DNA from: Flavobacterium sp.
GTDB lineage: Bacteria; Bacteroidota; Bacteroidia; Flavobacteriales; Flavobacteriaceae
Length of the DNA: 7,693 bases
Assembly (NCBI GenBank): GCA_015478765.1
Contig: JADMKR010000214.1
Span: 1-7,693, forward strand
Reading direction: 5' to 3'
The position numbers and the translations under genes were made by a program. Of the stretch, positions 6,219 through 7,693 are shown one piece after another. The first letter of the stretch is position 1, and every line of letters begins with the position of its first letter. The notes under the pieces were generated by a model, which made no database searches, had not been told where the DNA came from, and saw only the letters and a list, made by a program, of their open reading frames with translations.

Positions 6219-6521
6219 TTACTTATTGTCGTTATTGATCAGCGTTTCATTCAGTCCGGATAAAACTTTTCGCGGTATATGTTTCAAGACCAGTATAATC
6301 CCTGCAATGGCAGCTGCCACGGCATTGGCTATAATTATTGGCAGGTCATTGTTTGCAATACCGTAGATAAGCCACAACACCAATCCTAGGAACAGCATGC
6401 TGTAGGTCATAGTCGAAATGTCTTTGGTCGAGCGCGTCTTAATGATTTTGTAGGCCTGTGGTATATTGGCCGCCGTAGTGAATAAAGCAGCGGCAAAACC
6501 GACAATTTGAATATAATCCAT
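6219..6521 (-). CDS. SemiSWEET sugar transporter (PQ-loop / MtN3 family)
   Basis: 100 residues from the ATG at 6521, the usual SemiSWEET length. It forms one three-helix bundle: membrane segments at about 4-22, 38-54 and 60-80. The PQ motif (P21 Q22) ends the first helix and is followed by the typical YKIIKTRSTKDIS segment (24-36). W50 and N66, sixteen residues apart, match the Trp/Asn pair that lines the sugar pocket in characterised SemiSWEETs. These proteins dimerise in the inner membrane and carry small sugars down their gradient. The hydrophilic tail (NETLINNDNK) is ordinary. An upstream ATG at 6599 would add 26 residues with no family match and is rejected. No sugar-use genes are nearby, so the substrate is unknown. 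The 154 bases between it and the divergent tRNA hold repeats that may be regulatory. Confidence 0.9.
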   Translation of the reverse strand: MDYIQIVGFAAALFTTAANIPQAYKIIKTRSTKDISTMTYSMLFLGLVLWLIYGIANNDLPIIIANAVAAAIAGIILVLKHIPRKVLSGLNETLINNDNK

Positions 6522-6572
6522 ACACGAAAATTTATCTAATTTATTAATTTTAGCGTGAACGGACATTTCCAA

Positions 6573-6591
6573 TTGGCAAACAGTTGGCAAA
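6573..6591. repeat. Tandem direct repeat TTGGCAAA, 11-bp period
   Basis: TTGGCAAA occurs at 6573-6580 and again at 6584-6591, separated by CAG. The period is 11 bases, about one helical turn. The first copy overlaps the palindrome CCAATTGG (6569-6576). It lies about 50 bases upstream of the SemiSWEET start, where a regulator could bind as a dimer or side by side. Function is inferred. Confidence 0.4.
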
Positions 6592-6601
6592 AAAGACATG
6601 C

Positions 6602-6632
6602 TTCACTTACGTTAACAAAACTTTTAAGTGAA
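6602..6632. repeat. 8-bp inverted repeat between SemiSWEET and tRNA-fMet
   Basis: TTCACTTA (6602-6609) is perfectly complementary to TAAGTGAA (6625-6632), with a 15-base spacer that contains the palindrome GTTAAC (6611-6616). There is no T-run, so it is not a terminator. It ends five bases before the -33 box of the tRNA promoter, so it could be an operator or activator site for either divergent gene. Confidence 0.4.
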
Positions 6633-6636
6633 AACA

Positions 6637-6667
6637 TTTGCAGTTAATCAATATGGTTGTATATTTG
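6637..6667 (+). promoter_or_regulatory. Near-consensus Bacteroidota promoter of tRNA-fMet
   Basis: TTTG (6637-6640), 19 bases, then TATATTTG (6660-6667) is a full match to the TTTG / TAnnTTTG pattern of the Bacteroidota primary sigma factor. The tRNA begins eight bases after the -7 box, so the transcript starts almost at the mature 5' end. Confidence 0.85.
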
Positions 6668-6675
6668 CACCACAG

Positions 6676-6751
6676 CGCGGGATAGAGCAGTAGGCAGCTC
6701 GTCGGGCTCATAACCCGAAGGTCACAGGTTCGAGTCCTGTTCCCGCTACCA
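6676..6751 (+). tRNA. Initiator tRNA-fMet (CAT anticodon)
   Basis: All four arms fold. The acceptor is CGCGGGA (6676-6682) with TCCCGCT (6741-6747). The D stem is GAGC/GCTC, and the anticodon stem TCGGG/CCCGA (6702-6706, 6714-6718) encloses CTCATAA with CAT at 6709-6711. The T arm is ACAGG/CCTGT around TTCGAGT. The CCA is encoded (6749-6751). Three features mark it as the initiator rather than an elongator Met or Ile2 tRNA: no Watson-Crick pair at 1-72 (C opposite T), three consecutive G-C pairs at the base of the anticodon stem, and an A-T pair at 11-24. It sits just upstream of era. Confidence 0.97.
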
Positions 6752-6756
6752 AGTTG

Positions 6757-6787
6757 AAAAGCCATTCTGCAAAGAGTGGCTTTTTTT
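6757..6787 (+). terminator. Terminator-like hairpin between tRNA-fMet and era
   Basis: AAAAGCCATTCT (6757-6768) pairs with AGAGTGGCTTTT (6773-6784) around a GCAA tetraloop, with one T-G wobble. The T-run spans 6781-6787, partly inside the stem. It begins five bases after the tRNA CCA. Only 18 bases separate it from the era ATG. Confidence 0.85.
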
Positions 6788-6805
6788 ATTTAAACACATT
6801 TAATT

Positions 6806-7687
6806 ATGACGCATAAAGCAGGCTTTGTCAATATAATCGGTAACCCAAACGTAGGAAAATCAACATTGATGAACGCGTTCGTTGGCGAACGTCTCTCAAT
6901 TATTACATCCAAAGCGCAAACGACCCGACACCGTATTTTAGGCATCGTCAACGGTGATGATTTTCAAATGATATTATCCGACACACCCGGAATCATCAAG
7001 CCTGCGTATGAAATGCAGGAATCGATGATGAATTTCGTGAAATCGGCTTTTGAGGACGCCGATATTTTGATCTACATGGTAGAGATCGGTGAGATGGCAT
7101 TAAAAGACGAAGCTTTTTTCAACAAGATAATTCACGCCAAGATTCCGGTTTTGTTGTTGCTGAATAAAATCGACAATTCGAATCAGGAGCAGTTGGAAGA
7201 GCAGGTCGCCTTCTGGACTGAAAAAGTGCCGAATGCCGAAATATTTCCGATTTCCGCGCTAAAAAATTTCAACGTGCCCGAAGTGTTCACCCGCATTTTG
7301 GAACTGCTTCCTGTCTCGCCTGCCTATTACCCAAAAGACCAGCTGACCGACAAGCCCGAGCGGTTCTTCGTCAACGAAACCATTCGCGAGAAAATACTTC
7401 TTCATTATAAAAAAGAAATACCGTACGCCGTCGAGATCGAAACCGAAGAGTTTATTGAAGACGAGAATATCATCCGAATCCGCGCCCTGATCATGGTCGA
7501 GCGCGACACTCAGAAAGGAATCATCATAGGTCACAAAGGCGAGGCCCTCAAGAGGGTAGCCACCGAAGCACGGCTGGATCTTGAAAAATTCTTCGGCAAG
7601 CAGATCTACCTTGAAACCTATGTCAAGGTCAACAAAAACTGGCGCAGCAACGCAAATCAATTGCGCAGGTTCGGGTATAATAACTAA
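6806..7687 (+). CDS. era: GTPase Era, ribosome (30S) assembly factor
   Basis: 293 residues, full length for Era. GTPase motifs: G1 GNPNVGKS (12-19), switch I with KAQTTRHR (36-43), G3 DTPG (59-62), G4 NKID (120-123) and G5 SAL (150-152). The C-terminal half is the KH domain: the ERFFVNETIREKILLHY lead-in (185-201), a central VERDTQKG (231-238), and the RNA-binding GHKG loop (242-245). Era binds near the 3' end of 16S rRNA, helps mature the small subunit and is usually essential; it acts in the cytoplasm. The ATG at 6806 gives the standard start just before the first beta strand. The leader is A/T-rich with no Shine-Dalgarno. It lies 54 bases after the initiator tRNA, with a hairpin between them and no visible promoter of its own. 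The stop is five bases before the window ends. Confidence 0.98.
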   Translation: MTHKAGFVNIIGNPNVGKSTLMNAFVGERLSIITSKAQTTRHRILGIVNGDDFQMILSDTPGIIKPAYEMQESMMNFVKSAFEDADILIYMVEIGEMALKDEAFFNKIIHAKIPVLLLLNKIDNSNQEQLEEQVAFWTEKVPNAEIFPISALKNFNVPEVFTRILELLPVSPAYYPKDQLTDKPERFFVNETIREKILLHYKKEIPYAVEIETEEFIEDENIIRIRALIMVERDTQKGIIIGHKGEALKRVATEARLDLEKFFGKQIYLETYVKVNKNWRSNANQLRRFGYNN

Positions 7688-7693
7688 AGCTCC

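Noticed and set aside
6522..6599. Longer start for SemiSWEET at 6599
   Set aside because: It would add 26 polar residues before the first membrane helix; the inner ATG gives the normal family length.
6676..6751. Elongator tRNA-Met or tRNA-Ile2 with CAT anticodon
   Set aside because: The C-T pair at 1-72, three G-C pairs in the anticodon stem and A-T at 11-24 are initiator features.
7259..7660. 133-codon minus-strand frame inside era
   Set aside because: It is the complement of the Era KH-domain region; a composition artefact with no gene signals.
1..7693. CRISPR array, insertion sequence or prophage signs
   Set aside because: No regularly spaced repeats, transposase or integrase motifs, or target-site duplications were seen.

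Overview
The window looks like a chromosomal segment from Bacteroidota, probably a member of the Flavobacteriaceae. Three things point there: promoter-like sites of the Bacteroidota type (TAnnTTTG at -7, TTTG about 19 bases upstream), A/T-rich leaders without Shine-Dalgarno sequences, and a very long outer-membrane protein whose domain mix I associate with this phylum. I see no transposase, integrase, CRISPR array or phage gene. This appears to be ordinary core and accessory chromosome, not a mobile island.

Layout. Bases 1-217 hold the end of a leucine-rich-repeat gene, closed by a strong terminator. Bases 348-4040 encode a 1230-residue protein that joins, in order, a lipoprotein signal, a purple-acid-phosphatase-like metallophosphoesterase, a CotH/Fam20-like atypical-kinase-like region, a beta-rich linker and an Omp85-type beta barrel. 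Next comes a pair of unrecognised small genes (4151-4330 and 4332-4688) one base apart, the first strongly basic and the second strongly acidic. They end at a perfect bidirectional terminator shared with a convergent gene. On the minus strand, from right to left, are a SemiSWEET sugar transporter (6521-6219), an unrecognised 57-residue protein (6118-5945), a stand-alone CinA C-terminal/PncC-type amidohydrolase (5869-5375) and a YciE/YciF (DUF892) ferritin-like protein (5297-4764). On the plus strand at the right are the initiator tRNA-fMet with a near-consensus promoter, a terminator-like hairpin, and the ribosome-assembly GTPase era.

The most notable item is the 1230-residue fusion. It puts a phosphoester hydrolase and a kinase-like fold on one outer-membrane barrel, and the kinase-like region appears to have lost residues that I recall as conserved in its relatives. 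The right-hand end places initiator tRNA and Era, both acting in translation or ribosome assembly, in one apparent transcription path. Two genes, cinA and era, start 15-20 bases after a terminator-like hairpin. That leaves no room for a promoter in between, so each may depend on readthrough. The other genes have no evident shared pathway.
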